A DNA stretch of 64,000 bases from the NCBI RefSeq assembly GCF_022524345.1, contig NZ_JAKWJU010000002.1, positions 2,976,001-3,040,000 on the forward strand, written 5' to 3'. The DNA is from Streptomyces marispadix. GTDB taxonomy: Bacteria > Actinomycetota > Actinomycetes > Streptomycetales > Streptomycetaceae. The notes under the pieces were generated by a model. The model ran no database searches. It was given only the letters and a program-made list of their open reading frames with translations, and was not told the DNA's origin. Positions 17,413 to 25,441 of the stretch are shown here, one piece after another. Made by a program: the position numbers and the translations under genes. Each line of letters starts with the position of its first letter. Positions within the stretch are counted from its first letter, which is position 1.

Positions 17413-17443
17413 ACGATGAGCCCTCACGTGACGTGAGGTGCAA
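17413..17443 (-). promoter_or_regulatory. tipA-type promoter with MerR operator
   Basis: On the minus strand TTGCAC (-35, 17438-17443) and CATCGT (-10, 17413-17418) are separated by 19 bases, the long spacer typical of MerR-activated promoters. The spacer holds most of a perfect 8-bp inverted repeat, CCTCACGT / ACGTGAGG with a one-base centre (17422-17438). The arrangement is that of the known thiostrepton-inducible tipA promoter, which TipA itself activates. Confidence 0.85.
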
Positions 17444-17644
17444 GGGGCATTCTCCGCGGGCGGCGGGACGGCTCGGGGGACGGCGACGCGGTGCGCGCCG
17501 AGGGGCTCCGCAGCGACGGGGAGACCTGCCGCGACGTCGGGAGACGCCGGAAATGTTCTCCCCTAGCCGGAGTTCCCAGGCAGTGCAAGCAAACCGGACA
17601 GCCGAGTTTGACAGTGGCCGAATGCCGGCGGTTAGCCTCGCAAG

Positions 17645-18526
17645 ATGACAACAGTGTTCAGAAAGGCGCTCGGCGCCCTGCCCCGGTTGGGTGTCCAGGT
17701 GCTCGACCTCGGACCGGGTGCCGCCGTTGTCTCACGGCGCGGCGGCTACACCGCCACGAAGATGAGCGGGGATTCGTGGATGGTGGGCGGCAAGAGGCCA
17801 CGCACCCGTACGACCGCCGACGGCTGGGGCCTGCACAAGGCGGCGGCAGGCGATCTGTGCGCGCGCCACGTCGCCGATCTCCTCGCCAACTACGAAGTGA
17901 ACTGCGTGTTCGACGTCGGCGCGAACAAGGGCCAGTACGGCCGACAGCTCCGCGAACTCGGCTACCGCGGCAGGATCGTCTCCTTCGAGCCCGTGCCGGA
18001 CGCCCTGGCCCGGCTGCGCAAGTCCGCCGAGCGGGACCCGGAGTGGCGGGTCTACCCCTTCGCGCTGGGGCGGAGCGAGTCGTTCGAGGACATGCACCTC
18101 GGCTGGAAGACCATGAACTCCCTTCTCCAGCCCAGCGCTTACGGCCAGCGGCGCTACAAGCGGTTCACCGACACCCGTAAGGAACAGGTGCGGATACGGC
18201 GCCTGGACGAGGTGATGGACGAGGCCCTGGAGGGCATCGCCGAGCCGCGCCCCTATCTGAAGATGGACACGCAGGGCTTCGACATGGAGGTCTTCGCCGG
18301 CGCAGGCCGTCGTACGGCCGACTTCGTCGGGATGCAGTCGGAGGTGGCCGTGCTCCAGCTCTACGAGGGGAGCCCCCGCATGAACGAGGCCATAGCCGCC
18401 TACGAGGACGCGGGCTTCGCCATCACCGGCATGTATCCGGTCACGCGCGAGAAGACCACGGGGCGGGTCGTCGAGTTCGACTGCGTGATGGCACGGGCGG
18501 CGGCGGCCCCGTCGCGTCAGGGCTGA
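17645..18526 (+). CDS. FkbM-family SAM-dependent methyltransferase
   Basis: A 293-residue methyltransferase. The SAM-binding motif VFDVGANKGQYGRQLRELG is at about residues 87-105, followed by VSFEPVPDALARLRK (acidic ribose-binding Glu), and the FkbM signature YLKMDTQGFDMEVFAGA near 205. Family members O-methylate sugars, macrolides or cell-surface glycans. The next gene is a glycosyltransferase, so a surface-glycan substrate is plausible but inferred. ATG at 17645 diverges from tipA; no strong Shine-Dalgarno precedes it. Note a purine-rich leader with ACAATTC-free spacing; nothing regulatory was recognised for this direction. Confidence 0.87.
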   Translation: MTTVFRKALGALPRLGVQVLDLGPGAAVVSRRGGYTATKMSGDSWMVGGKRPRTRTTADGWGLHKAAAGDLCARHVADLLANYEVNCVFDVGANKGQYGRQLRELGYRGRIVSFEPVPDALARLRKSAERDPEWRVYPFALGRSESFEDMHLGWKTMNSLLQPSAYGQRRYKRFTDTRKEQVRIRRLDEVMDEALEGIAEPRPYLKMDTQGFDMEVFAGAGRRTADFVGMQSEVAVLQLYEGSPRMNEAIAAYEDAGFAITGMYPVTREKTTGRVVEFDCVMARAAAAPSRQG

Positions 18527-18847
18527 GCACTCGGCCCGGGGCACGGCGGCAGGGAAACGTCCGGCAACGGAGCGCTGCCCGGCGGGAGTTGAACGGCACG
18601 GTCCGGGGGCGCATGCCTGCCCGGGTTCTCGACTACCGCCGTGCAGCGGCTGATTGAGGCCCCGCCCGCTCAAGGCCCCGCCCGCTCAACTCCTCGGCCG
18701 CGGCTGCCCGTTACCGATCCGCGGCTACCGAGGGCGACCGACCGACCACGGAACGGGGTTCCAAAAGACGGATATGTCCCGTTCACCTTGGCTTTACAGC
18801 ACGCGGGTAGACAGACAAACAAGACGTAATCCTCTCGAAAGGTTGCA
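18527..18847. other. Intergenic region before the GT2 gene
   Basis: About 321 bases. It contains two adjacent copies of GGCCCCGCCCGCTCAA (about 18657-18688). The AT-richer last 80 bases, with CTTGGCTTTACAGC and GACAGACAAACAAGACG, should hold the promoter of the glycosyltransferase; no exact -10/-35 pair is claimed. Confidence 0.5.
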
Positions 18848-20695
18848 GTGCGTACCACGTCGCCCACAGTCAGCCAGCCGCCGGTCAAGGTGAGCGTCGT
18901 CGTCCCGACTCACAACACAGGCAAGACAGTTCTCACCGGACTGCGTTCCTTCCTCACGCAGACCATGCCCCGCTCCGACTTCGAGGTCGTCTACGTCGAC
19001 GACGGCTCCAGCGACGACACGGTCGCGATCCTGGAGGACGAACTCGCCCGCCGCGGCGCCGAGTCGACGGTCCGGATCATTCGCATCGCCAACTCCGGAT
19101 GGCCGGGCAGGCCCCGCAACGTCGGCATGGACGCCGCCCGTGGCGAGTTCGTCCACTTCGTCGACGACGACGACTGGCTCGCCCCCGAGGCCCTTGAACG
19201 TACGTACGCACGCGCCCGGGAGACCGGCGCCGACATCGTCATAGGACGCATGGCCGGACATGGACGCCGTGCCCCGAGGGCCCTCTTCGAGAAGCCGCTC
19301 ACGGCGGCCGACCTGCGCACCGACAACGCGCTGCTGACGTCGATGACCGTACACAAGCTCTTCCGCCGCTCCTTCCTCCAGGACCACGGGCTGCGCTTCG
19401 CCGAGGGACCGGTGCGGCTGGAGGACCACATGTTCACGCTGCGGGCCTATCTGCTCACCGACCGCGTCGCGACCGTGCACGACTACACCTGCTACCACTG
19501 GGTGCGGCACAGCGGCGACGCGCACAACAACATCAGCTACGGGACGATCGATCCCGGGCCCTATATCGACAGCGTCCGCAAGGTACTGGCGATCCTCGAC
19601 GCACCGGACACCCGCGTCGGCTCCCCCAGCCGCCGCCACCGTCTGGGCGCCAACTGGTACGGCAAGAAGGCCCTCGCGCGCCTCAGCGGAGAGCGCTACC
19701 TCGCACAGTCCGAGGAGCGGAGGACCCAGTGGTTCGAGGCGGTCGGAGCGCTCGCCGCCGAACTGCCCCCGGAGGCCGACGCGGCGCTGCCCACGCGGCT
19801 GCGGATCGTCGCGGCCCTCGCCCGCCACCACGACCGCGCGCCGCTCGACGAGTACGCGAAGTTCGAGGCCGGAGTGGATCACCGGCCGCATGTCCGCACC
19901 GCCAAGTGGGACGACGGGCGGCTCACCGTCGACTGCGTCACCCGGCTCGTACGCAAGAGGGGAAAGGGCACCGGCTCCGCACCGCTGGTCTTCTCACGCG
20001 TCCGGGACCGCTATCGGCTGCGGCTCGCTCCCTACGCACCGGCCGTCGCCGCCGTGCCACAGGCCGTCGAGGCGGCCGACTTCACCGGCGCGATCCGGCG
20101 CAGCAACGTCCGCGTCCTGCTGCGCCACCGCGAAGGAGGGACGGTGCTGAGCGTGCCCCTCGACCACCGCGTGACAGAGGAGCCGCTCGGCGCCGGTACG
20201 AATGCGACCACCGCGCCGAAAGCGCCCACCGGGGAGGCCGACGCGGCAAAGACGACCGGGGCGGCAGGGGCGGCAGGGAGCGTTCCCGGGCTCTTCCGCT
20301 TGCGGCTGGGCCTGCCGTGGTGGCCCGCGGGATGGGGCCGCGCCGCCCGCGCCGCACGTACGGCCCGTACCTCACGATCGGCGTCCCGAGTGCCGGGCGC
20401 CCGCCCCGACATGGACGAGTGCGCCCTGCGCTTCGAGACGGAGTTCACCATCGACCCCGCCTCGGCCGACAACGGCCGCCCCCTCGCCCCGGGCACCTGG
20501 GACCTCCAGCTCCAACTGGGCTGCGGTGGCTGGCGCACGGCCCGCACCCTGCGCGGCTACTCCATCGACGTACCGGACCCCGAGATAGCGCGGTCCGGCA
20601 GGACCGCGGACCACCAGGCGACCGCCGGCAGCACGTCCCGGCACCCGGACCCGAAGCGCCGAAAGCGCCCCGCCCTCCAGCCGTCGGCCCGCTGA
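18848..20695 (+). CDS. Family 2 glycosyltransferase with C-terminal extension
   Basis: A 615-residue protein. Residues 12-230 are a GT-A glycosyltransferase: VSVVVPTHNTGKTVLTGLRSF, YVDDGSSDDT, the metal-binding DDDDW in VHFVDDDDWLAPEALER and a later RLEDHMFTLRAYL likely to carry the catalytic acid. The part after residue 330 has the beta-rich look of the linker and C-terminal regions of TarS/TarP-like polymer glycosyltransferases, but is interrupted by an Ala/Thr-rich stretch (about 455-480) and an Arg-rich segment. No membrane helix is visible. GTG at 18848 is preceded by GAAAGG. A role in teichoic acid or other surface glycan decoration is inferred. Confidence 0.82.
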   Translation: MRTTSPTVSQPPVKVSVVVPTHNTGKTVLTGLRSFLTQTMPRSDFEVVYVDDGSSDDTVAILEDELARRGAESTVRIIRIANSGWPGRPRNVGMDAARGEFVHFVDDDDWLAPEALERTYARARETGADIVIGRMAGHGRRAPRALFEKPLTAADLRTDNALLTSMTVHKLFRRSFLQDHGLRFAEGPVRLEDHMFTLRAYLLTDRVATVHDYTCYHWVRHSGDAHNNISYGTIDPGPYIDSVRKVLAILDAPDTRVGSPSRRHRLGANWYGKKALARLSGERYLAQSEERRTQWFEAVGALAAELPPEADAALPTRLRIVAALARHHDRAPLDEYAKFEAGVDHRPHVRTAKWDDGRLTVDCVTRLVRKRGKGTGSAPLVFSRVRDRYRLRLAPYAPAVAAVPQAVEAADFTGAIRRSNVRVLLRHREGGTVLSVPLDHRVTEEPLGAGTNATTAPKAPTGEADAAKTTGAAGAAGSVPGLFRLRLGLPWWPAGWGRAARAARTARTSRSASRVPGARPDMDECALRFETEFTIDPASADNGRPLAPGTWDLQLQLGCGGWRTARTLRGYSIDVPDPEIARSGRTADHQATAGSTSRHPDPKRRKRPALQPSAR

Positions 20696-20950
20696 CGGCG
20701 CCCGGCACGGCCCGCGACGGGGTTTCATGTGCCGACTCCGCGCTCCCTGACCGACGTCGCGAACTCCCGCCTGAGTTCCGGCACTTCGACCGCACATCGA
20801 CCGCACTCCGACCGCACTTCGCCTCGCCGACGGTCCTCGTCCGACGACAATTCGAGCCTGTCCGCCGAAATACATCAACGCGCTCGCCGCCGGCCACATC
20901 GGACCGCTGAGCCGCCGCACGACAGGCGCCGTGCCGGCCGCCAGACGCCG

Positions 20951-20984
20951 AAAAACCCAGGCCGGCGAAAAGCTGACCTGGGCT
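20951..20984 (-). terminator. Intrinsic terminator of tRNA-Lys
   Basis: On the minus strand CCCAGG ... CCTGGG is followed by TTTTT, just downstream of the tRNA-Lys gene. The stem is short with a 15-base loop that can pair further (TCAGC/GCCGG region). Confidence 0.7.
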
Positions 20985-20991
20985 TCGGAGG

Positions 20992-21064
20992 TAGGCCGTG
21001 AGGGACTCGAACCCTCAACCAATGGATTAAAAGTCCACTGCTCTGCCAATTGAGCTAACGGCCC
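20992..21064 (-). tRNA. tRNA-Lys (anticodon TTT)
   Basis: The minus strand folds into a 73-nt cloverleaf: acceptor GGGCCGT / ACGGCCT with a G-U first pair, D arm GCTC...GAGC, anticodon stem GTGGA/TCCAT with loop CTTTTAA, and T arm GAGGG TTCGAGT CCCTC. The anticodon is TTT. The CCA end is not encoded. A TATGCT -10 box lies at 21073-21078 (minus strand). Confidence 0.97.
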
Positions 21065-21077
21065 GCCCCCGCAGCAT

Positions 21078-21117
21078 AGCCCGGCGGGTCGCCGGGCTTC
21101 GAAGGCATTGGCCTTCG
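21078..21117 (-). terminator. Twin hairpins after the DEAD-box helicase
   Basis: Two perfect hairpins lie between the helicase stop and tRNA-Lys: CGAAGGC / GCCTTCG with a CAAT loop, then AGCCCGGC / GCCGGGCT with a five-base loop. They could end the helicase transcript; the second overlaps the tRNA-Lys promoter. No T tract follows, so the role is inferred. Confidence 0.45.
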
Positions 21118-21200
21118 TGCTGGGGAGGTGTCAGCGGATTGTCAGCAGCGTGCGGATCACGGCCCCGGACGCGGGCGCGGGTCCCCGTGCGGACCCGGCG

Positions 21201-23030
21201 TCAGCCGTTGCGCTTCCAACGCGGCTTGTCCGTACGGCGGTCGAACGACCGGCCGCCGCCACGGTGATCGTCGCGGCGTCCGTATGGGCGGCGGTCGTCG
21301 TGCGTGCGGGCGTCCCGGCCGTATGAGGACGAGGGGCGGCGGTCGTCCCGGCGGAAGCCGCCACGGTCGCTGTCGCGGCGCTCGCGGTTGTACGACGGAC
21401 GGCCCTCGCGGCGGTCGCCACGCGGGCGGTCGCGGTCCCGGCCGTATGCGGTACGGCCGCCGTCACGCCGGTCGCGGTCGCCGCCGCGGTCGTCGCGCTT
21501 GCCCTCGCGGCGCTGATCGCGCGGCTCACGCTGCTCGCGCGCCTCACGGTCGCGCTGCTCACGCTCCTCGCGGCGCTGTTCCCGGCGCAGTTCGCGCTGG
21601 ACCTCCGCCTCGACCTCGGCGGTCAGGGCAGCGGACGCCTCGGCGACGGCGGCCTCCGGGTCGTCGCCGCGCTCCCGCGCCGCACGTGCCGTCAACCGCT
21701 CGGCCTCCTCGCGGAGTTCGGCCGCGCGGCGCTGTGCGCGCTCAAGCTGCCTGCTGAGCTTGGCGGCCTCGCGCTCGGCCTGCTTGGCGGCGTTGGCGGT
21801 CGCCTCGGCCTGCACCTCGGTCAGCGAACGCGCACCGGTGATCCGGGTCACTTCCTCGTCGAAGACGTCGCCCCTCCCGATGATGTGCCGCGAGGCGTCG
21901 ACGCCCGCGTCCTCCATCAGCCGGAAGATCTGCCGCCGCTGGTGCGGCAGCGCCAGCGAGACGACCGTGCCGGACATACCGGCCCGCGCGGTGCGCCCGG
22001 AGCGGTGCAGATAGTCCTTGTGGTCGCCGGCGGGGTCGACGTTCAGCACGAGGTCGATGTTGTCGACGTGGATGCCGCGTGCCGCGACGTCCGTGGCGAC
22101 CAGCACATTGACCTTGCCGTCCTTGAAGTCCGCCATCGTGCGGGTGCGTGCGCCCTGCGTCATGCCCCCGTGCAGCGCCTCCGCGCCGACGCCGCCCTCA
22201 CGCAACTGCTCGGCGACGCGGTCGGCTCCGAGCTGCGTACGTACGAAGATGATCGTGCGGCCCTTGCGGGAGGCGATCGCGCTGGTGACAGGGGCCTTAT
22301 CGCGCGGCTTCACCACCAGCACGTGGTGGCTCATCGTCGTGACCGCGCCCTGTGCGGCGTCGACCTCGTGCACGACCGGCGTGACGAGGTAGCGGCGTAC
22401 GAGGGTGTCGATCTCCTTCTCCATCGTCGCGGAGAAGAGCATCCGCTGGCCGCCCTCGGGCAGTTGGTCCATCAGCTCGGTGACCTCGGGCATGAAGCCC
22501 AGGTCGGACATCTGGTCGGCCTCGTCGAGCACCGCGGTCTCCACGTCCTCCAGGGAGCAGGAGCCGCGCCCGATCAGGTCGCGCAGACGCCCGGGGGTGG
22601 CCACGAGGATGTCGACGCCGCGCTCCAGCGCGGTGATCTGGTTCTGCATGGACGTACCACCGCAGACGACCTTCAGCTTCAGGCCGAGTACGTCGCCGTA
22701 CGGCTGGAGCGCGTCGGAGACCTGCATGGCCAGCTCACGCGTGGGCGTGAGGATGACGCCACGGGGACGCTTGCGCTCGGTGCGCGCGCCCGCGAGGCCC
22801 GTGAGCAGCGGAAGCCCGAACGAGAGCGTCTTGCCGGAGCCCGTACGGCCGCGCCCGAGGATGTCCTTGCCCTTCAGCGCGTCCGGGATGGTCGCGGCCT
22901 GGATGGGGAAGGGGATGGTGACGCCGTTCTGCGCGAGCTTGCGCACCACGGGCTCGGGAAGCCCGAGATCGGCGAACGTGACGGTGTCCTCGTCTTCAGG
23001 CAGGACAGCGTCGATTGAGGCAACAGACAT
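21201..23030 (-). CDS. DEAD-box RNA helicase
   Basis: A 609-residue ATP-dependent RNA helicase. All core motifs are seen in order: FADLGLPEPVVRKLAQNG and FPIQAATIP (Q motif), GRTGSGKT (Walker A), PTRELA, TPGRL, DEAD in VLDEADQMSDLGF, SAT, then VATDVAARGIH and HRSGRTARAG in the second RecA domain. Residues from about 420 form an Ala/Glu-rich coiled coil and then a very basic tail of RDR, RRD and DRRD repeats for RNA binding. ATG at 23030 (MSVASIDAVLPEDED) fits Streptomyces homologues; 40 upstream codons are not included. Roles of such proteins include cold-shock mRNA unwinding and ribosome assembly. Confidence 0.93.
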   Translation of the reverse strand: MSVASIDAVLPEDEDTVTFADLGLPEPVVRKLAQNGVTIPFPIQAATIPDALKGKDILGRGRTGSGKTLSFGLPLLTGLAGARTERKRPRGVILTPTRELAMQVSDALQPYGDVLGLKLKVVCGGTSMQNQITALERGVDILVATPGRLRDLIGRGSCSLEDVETAVLDEADQMSDLGFMPEVTELMDQLPEGGQRMLFSATMEKEIDTLVRRYLVTPVVHEVDAAQGAVTTMSHHVLVVKPRDKAPVTSAIASRKGRTIIFVRTQLGADRVAEQLREGGVGAEALHGGMTQGARTRTMADFKDGKVNVLVATDVAARGIHVDNIDLVLNVDPAGDHKDYLHRSGRTARAGMSGTVVSLALPHQRRQIFRLMEDAGVDASRHIIGRGDVFDEEVTRITGARSLTEVQAEATANAAKQAEREAAKLSRQLERAQRRAAELREEAERLTARAARERGDDPEAAVAEASAALTAEVEAEVQRELRREQRREEREQRDREAREQREPRDQRREGKRDDRGGDRDRRDGGRTAYGRDRDRPRGDRREGRPSYNRERRDSDRGGFRRDDRRPSSSYGRDARTHDDRRPYGRRDDHRGGGRSFDRRTDKPRWKRNG

Positions 23031-23251
23031 GCGAAGTGCGAACCTTCCGGAGTTCAGCAGCACGCGCCCAGACTCCGTGAATTCGCAAAAGACCGCCTCT
23101 ATGCGGTCAGCCACGGCTGAGAGAAACGCGCCACGCGGCGCGCTCTGCAAGGGCGCCGGGCAAATGGGATCAAACGATCAACCAGCATACGCACCCTGTG
23201 CTGCGCCGCGCAAATGAGATCACGAGACGTATCGGGGCCCCCTGCGCGGGG

Positions 23252-23953
23252 CTATCGCCTGGTGGGCGGCACGGGCATCGCCGTCGAGGTGCCGGACGCG
23301 CTGGGAGTGGGCTTCGGCACACTCGGCACGGGCGGTACGGATACGGAGGGTACCGGTGGACGGGGCCGCGGCGGGCGGTGAGGACGCGTGCCGGGAAGAG
23401 TGCCCTTGCCGTCGGGAAGCGCGGGAGTGCGAACCCCCGAACCGTCACGGCCGGAGCCCTGATCGGAGCCGCCGCGTCCCGAACTGCCGTGCCCCGTACG
23501 GGAGTCGGGGCCCTGCCCTCGGGTGCGGTCCGCCGTGCGGCCGTGCTTCTCGCGCGTCCCGGCCTGCCCTCGGCCGTGTCCGCCGTGCCGGTGCCCGTGT
23601 TCGCCGTGCCGCCGGACGCTGCTGCCGAGACCGCCTTCCGGCACCTCGGCGCCCGTTCCCGTGTAGGACGCGCCTCCGCCACGGGCGCGGCCGTCGTCGC
23701 CCGCGTCGTGGCCCCGTACCTTCATGCATCCGGGGAGCACCGCGAGCACCAGTGCGCCCGCCATCGCGCGGGCCGCCGCGCGTGCGACCGTACGGGCGGC
23801 GGGTGCCCCGACTCCCTTACGTACGGGCCGAGTCGGGCCGGAACGGTCCGCGGGGCCGGGTGGTTCCTCAGTGGCCGGTGAGCCCGGCGAGCCGGGGGAA
23901 CGGGACGGACACACGTAGGACCTCCAGGGCGCGGAATCCTGCCGATCGGGCAA
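23252..23953 (-). CDS. Putative low-complexity lipoprotein
   Basis: A 233-residue predicted protein with Streptomyces-like codon use. A lipobox-like site LAVLPGCMK follows a hydrophobic stretch (AMAGALVLAV) at about residues 64-76, preceded by an unusually long Arg/Pro-rich N-terminus, so the true start may be later (a GTG near 23914 is in frame). The rest is Gly/His/Arg-rich (GEHGHRHGGHGRG) and ends in a Pro/Thr-rich tail (PVPSVSVPPVPSVPKPTPS) typical of wall-spanning regions. No domain is recognised. It precedes the zincin/fluC operon on the same strand in the downstream direction. Confidence 0.5.
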   Translation of the reverse strand: MPDRQDSAPWRSYVCPSRSPGSPGSPATEEPPGPADRSGPTRPVRKGVGAPAARTVARAAARAMAGALVLAVLPGCMKVRGHDAGDDGRARGGGASYTGTGAEVPEGGLGSSVRRHGEHGHRHGGHGRGQAGTREKHGRTADRTRGQGPDSRTGHGSSGRGGSDQGSGRDGSGVRTPALPDGKGTLPGTRPHRPPRPRPPVPSVSVPPVPSVPKPTPSASGTSTAMPVPPTRR

Positions 23954-23999
23954 GGCCCCCTGCTCAACTGCCGCCCCACGGCGCAGGTCACGCGCCCCG

Positions 24000-24374
24000 T
24001 CAGCCCAACACGCCCCGCGCGAGGGCGAGTCCGGCGAAGGCCGCGCCCAGCCCGATCACCAACGACGCGGCGACGTTCGCCAACGCCAGTACCCCGCACC
24101 CGCGTTCGGCCAGCCGGAGCGTCTCGTAGGAGAACGTCGAATAAGTCGTCAGCGCCCCGCACAGCCCCGTACCCAGAAGCGACATCACCATCGGGCCTGC
24201 CGCTCCGGAATCCGCCGCGCCCGTCAGCACGCCCAGCATCAGGCAGCCCACGGCGTTGACCGTGAACGTCCCCCAGGGGAACAGCGATTCATGACGGGAC
24301 TGCACCGCACGGTCCGTCAGATAGCGCAGCGGCGCACCGATCATGCCGCCCACCGCGATCAGCACCCACGTCAC
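24000..24374 (-). CDS. crcB: Fluoride channel subunit FluC/CrcB (second copy)
   Basis: A 124-residue small membrane protein with four helices. The family motifs are [26 protein letters not shown] with the pore-lining Asn, and TTYSTFSYE with the aromatic and Thr/Ser ion-binding track. FluC exports fluoride as a dual-topology dimer. The GTG start overlaps the stop of the first fluC gene by GTGA, so the two subunits are probably made together as a heterodimer, as in other Gram-positive bacteria with paired genes. Confidence 0.92.
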   Translation of the reverse strand: MTWVLIAVGGMIGAPLRYLTDRAVQSRHESLFPWGTFTVNAVGCLMLGVLTGAADSGAAGPMVMSLLGTGLCGALTTYSTFSYETLRLAERGCGVLALANVAASLVIGLGAAFAGLALARGVLG

Positions 24375-24970
24375 AGGCGGACCACCACCGCACGCGTGGC
24401 CGCCGCTCCCGCCCACACCGCCGCGAGCGCGCCCAGCAGCGTGGCCAGGACATACGCGGCGCCCGTGAGGGCCGCGCCGTCGCCCGCCCTCAGCAGCCGG
24501 GCCGCGTCGGCCGCGTATGTGGAGAAGGTCGTGAAGCCGCCCAGTACGCCGACGCCGAGGAACGGACGCAGCAGCGCGGGCGCACGCGCGTCCCGGCCGC
24601 CCTCGCCGATGAGCACCATCAGCACCCCGATCAGGGCGCAGCCCGAGACGTTGACGGCGAAGATCCCCCAGGGGAAGCCCGCCGCCCCACGGCCGGGAAG
24701 CCACAGCTCCAGCGCATGACGTGCGACGGCCCCCAGCGCGCCCCCGGCGGCGACGGCGCCGACCACCACCAAGCCGTGCCGCCCGGCGGTCTCCGCCCGC
24801 TGCCCCGGTACATGGAGATCGACGTCGGGGTCGACTGCCTCCTCGCCGGTCGAAGGCACGCCGTGGCCGGGCGGAACGCCGTGGCCGGGCGCCCCCGGGC
24901 CTCCCGACCGCTCCGTACGGCCCGGCCACCGGCCGCCCTCGCCGCGGCCCCAGCTCAAGCCCGCCCTCAC
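24371..24970 (-). CDS. crcB: Fluoride channel subunit FluC/CrcB (first copy)
   Basis: A 199-residue version of the fluoride channel. The channel unit covers about residues 67-199 with [33 protein letters not shown] and [13 protein letters not shown]. The first 60 residues are hydrophilic, Gly/Pro-rich and unusual for FluC, so either the protein has a cytoplasmic tail or a later start is used. Its ATG overlaps the stop of the zincin gene (ATGA) and its stop overlaps the second fluC gene. Confidence 0.9.
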   Translation of the reverse strand: MRAGLSWGRGEGGRWPGRTERSGGPGAPGHGVPPGHGVPSTGEEAVDPDVDLHVPGQRAETAGRHGLVVVGAVAAGGALGAVARHALELWLPGRGAAGFPWGIFAVNVSGCALIGVLMVLIGEGGRDARAPALLRPFLGVGVLGGFTTFSTYAADAARLLRAGDGAALTGAAYVLATLLGALAAVWAGAAATRAVVVRL

Positions 24971-25329
24971 GCGTACCCCAGCTCGTGCAGCCGGTCGTCG
25001 TCGATGCCGAAGTGGTGGGCGATCTCGTGCACCACGGTCACCTCGACCTCCGTGACGACGCCCTCACGGCCGCCGTCCTCCCCGTCCACCATGCGCAGCG
25101 TCGGACCCCGGTAGATCGTGATGCGGTCCGGGAGCACGCCCGCGTACCACTCGCCCCGCTCCGTCAGCGGCGTCCCCTCGTAGAGGCCGAGCAGCTCCGG
25201 GTCGTCGGCGGGCGGCTCGTCCTCGACGAAGACCGCGACGTTGTCCATCAGCCGCGTCAGCTCCGGCGGAATACGGTCGAGCGCCTCGGCCACCAGCTCC
25301 TCGAAGTCCTCGCGCGTCATCTCCAGCAC
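24967..25329 (-). CDS. Minimal zincin-type metallopeptidase
   Basis: A 120-residue protein of the small actinobacterial zincin family (formerly DUF1025). The zinc motif is complete: [19 protein letters not shown], with HExxH and a downstream acidic ligand. The N-terminal part [24 protein letters not shown] matches the conserved start, which supports the GTG at 25329 over the ORF's upstream ATG. It is first in a three-gene overlapping set with the two fluC genes. Substrate unknown; the linkage to fluoride export is by transcription only. Confidence 0.88.
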   Translation of the reverse strand: MLEMTREDFEELVAEALDRIPPELTRLMDNVAVFVEDEPPADDPELLGLYEGTPLTERGEWYAGVLPDRITIYRGPTLRMVDGEDGGREGVVTEVEVTVVHEIAHHFGIDDDRLHELGYA

Positions 25330-25441
25330 CCGGCCATTGTCGGCCAACGGCCGCGGCCCGCGCACAGCCGGTCCCCAGCGTGACCCGCTCACTCCGTGCG
25401 GTCCCGCATACGTACCCGCCCGTACGGGCATAGGGGGCCCC

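Noticed and set aside
21128..21757. Arg/Gly-rich plus-strand frame
   Set aside because: Antisense shadow of the repetitive RGG/RDR tail of the DEAD-box helicase.
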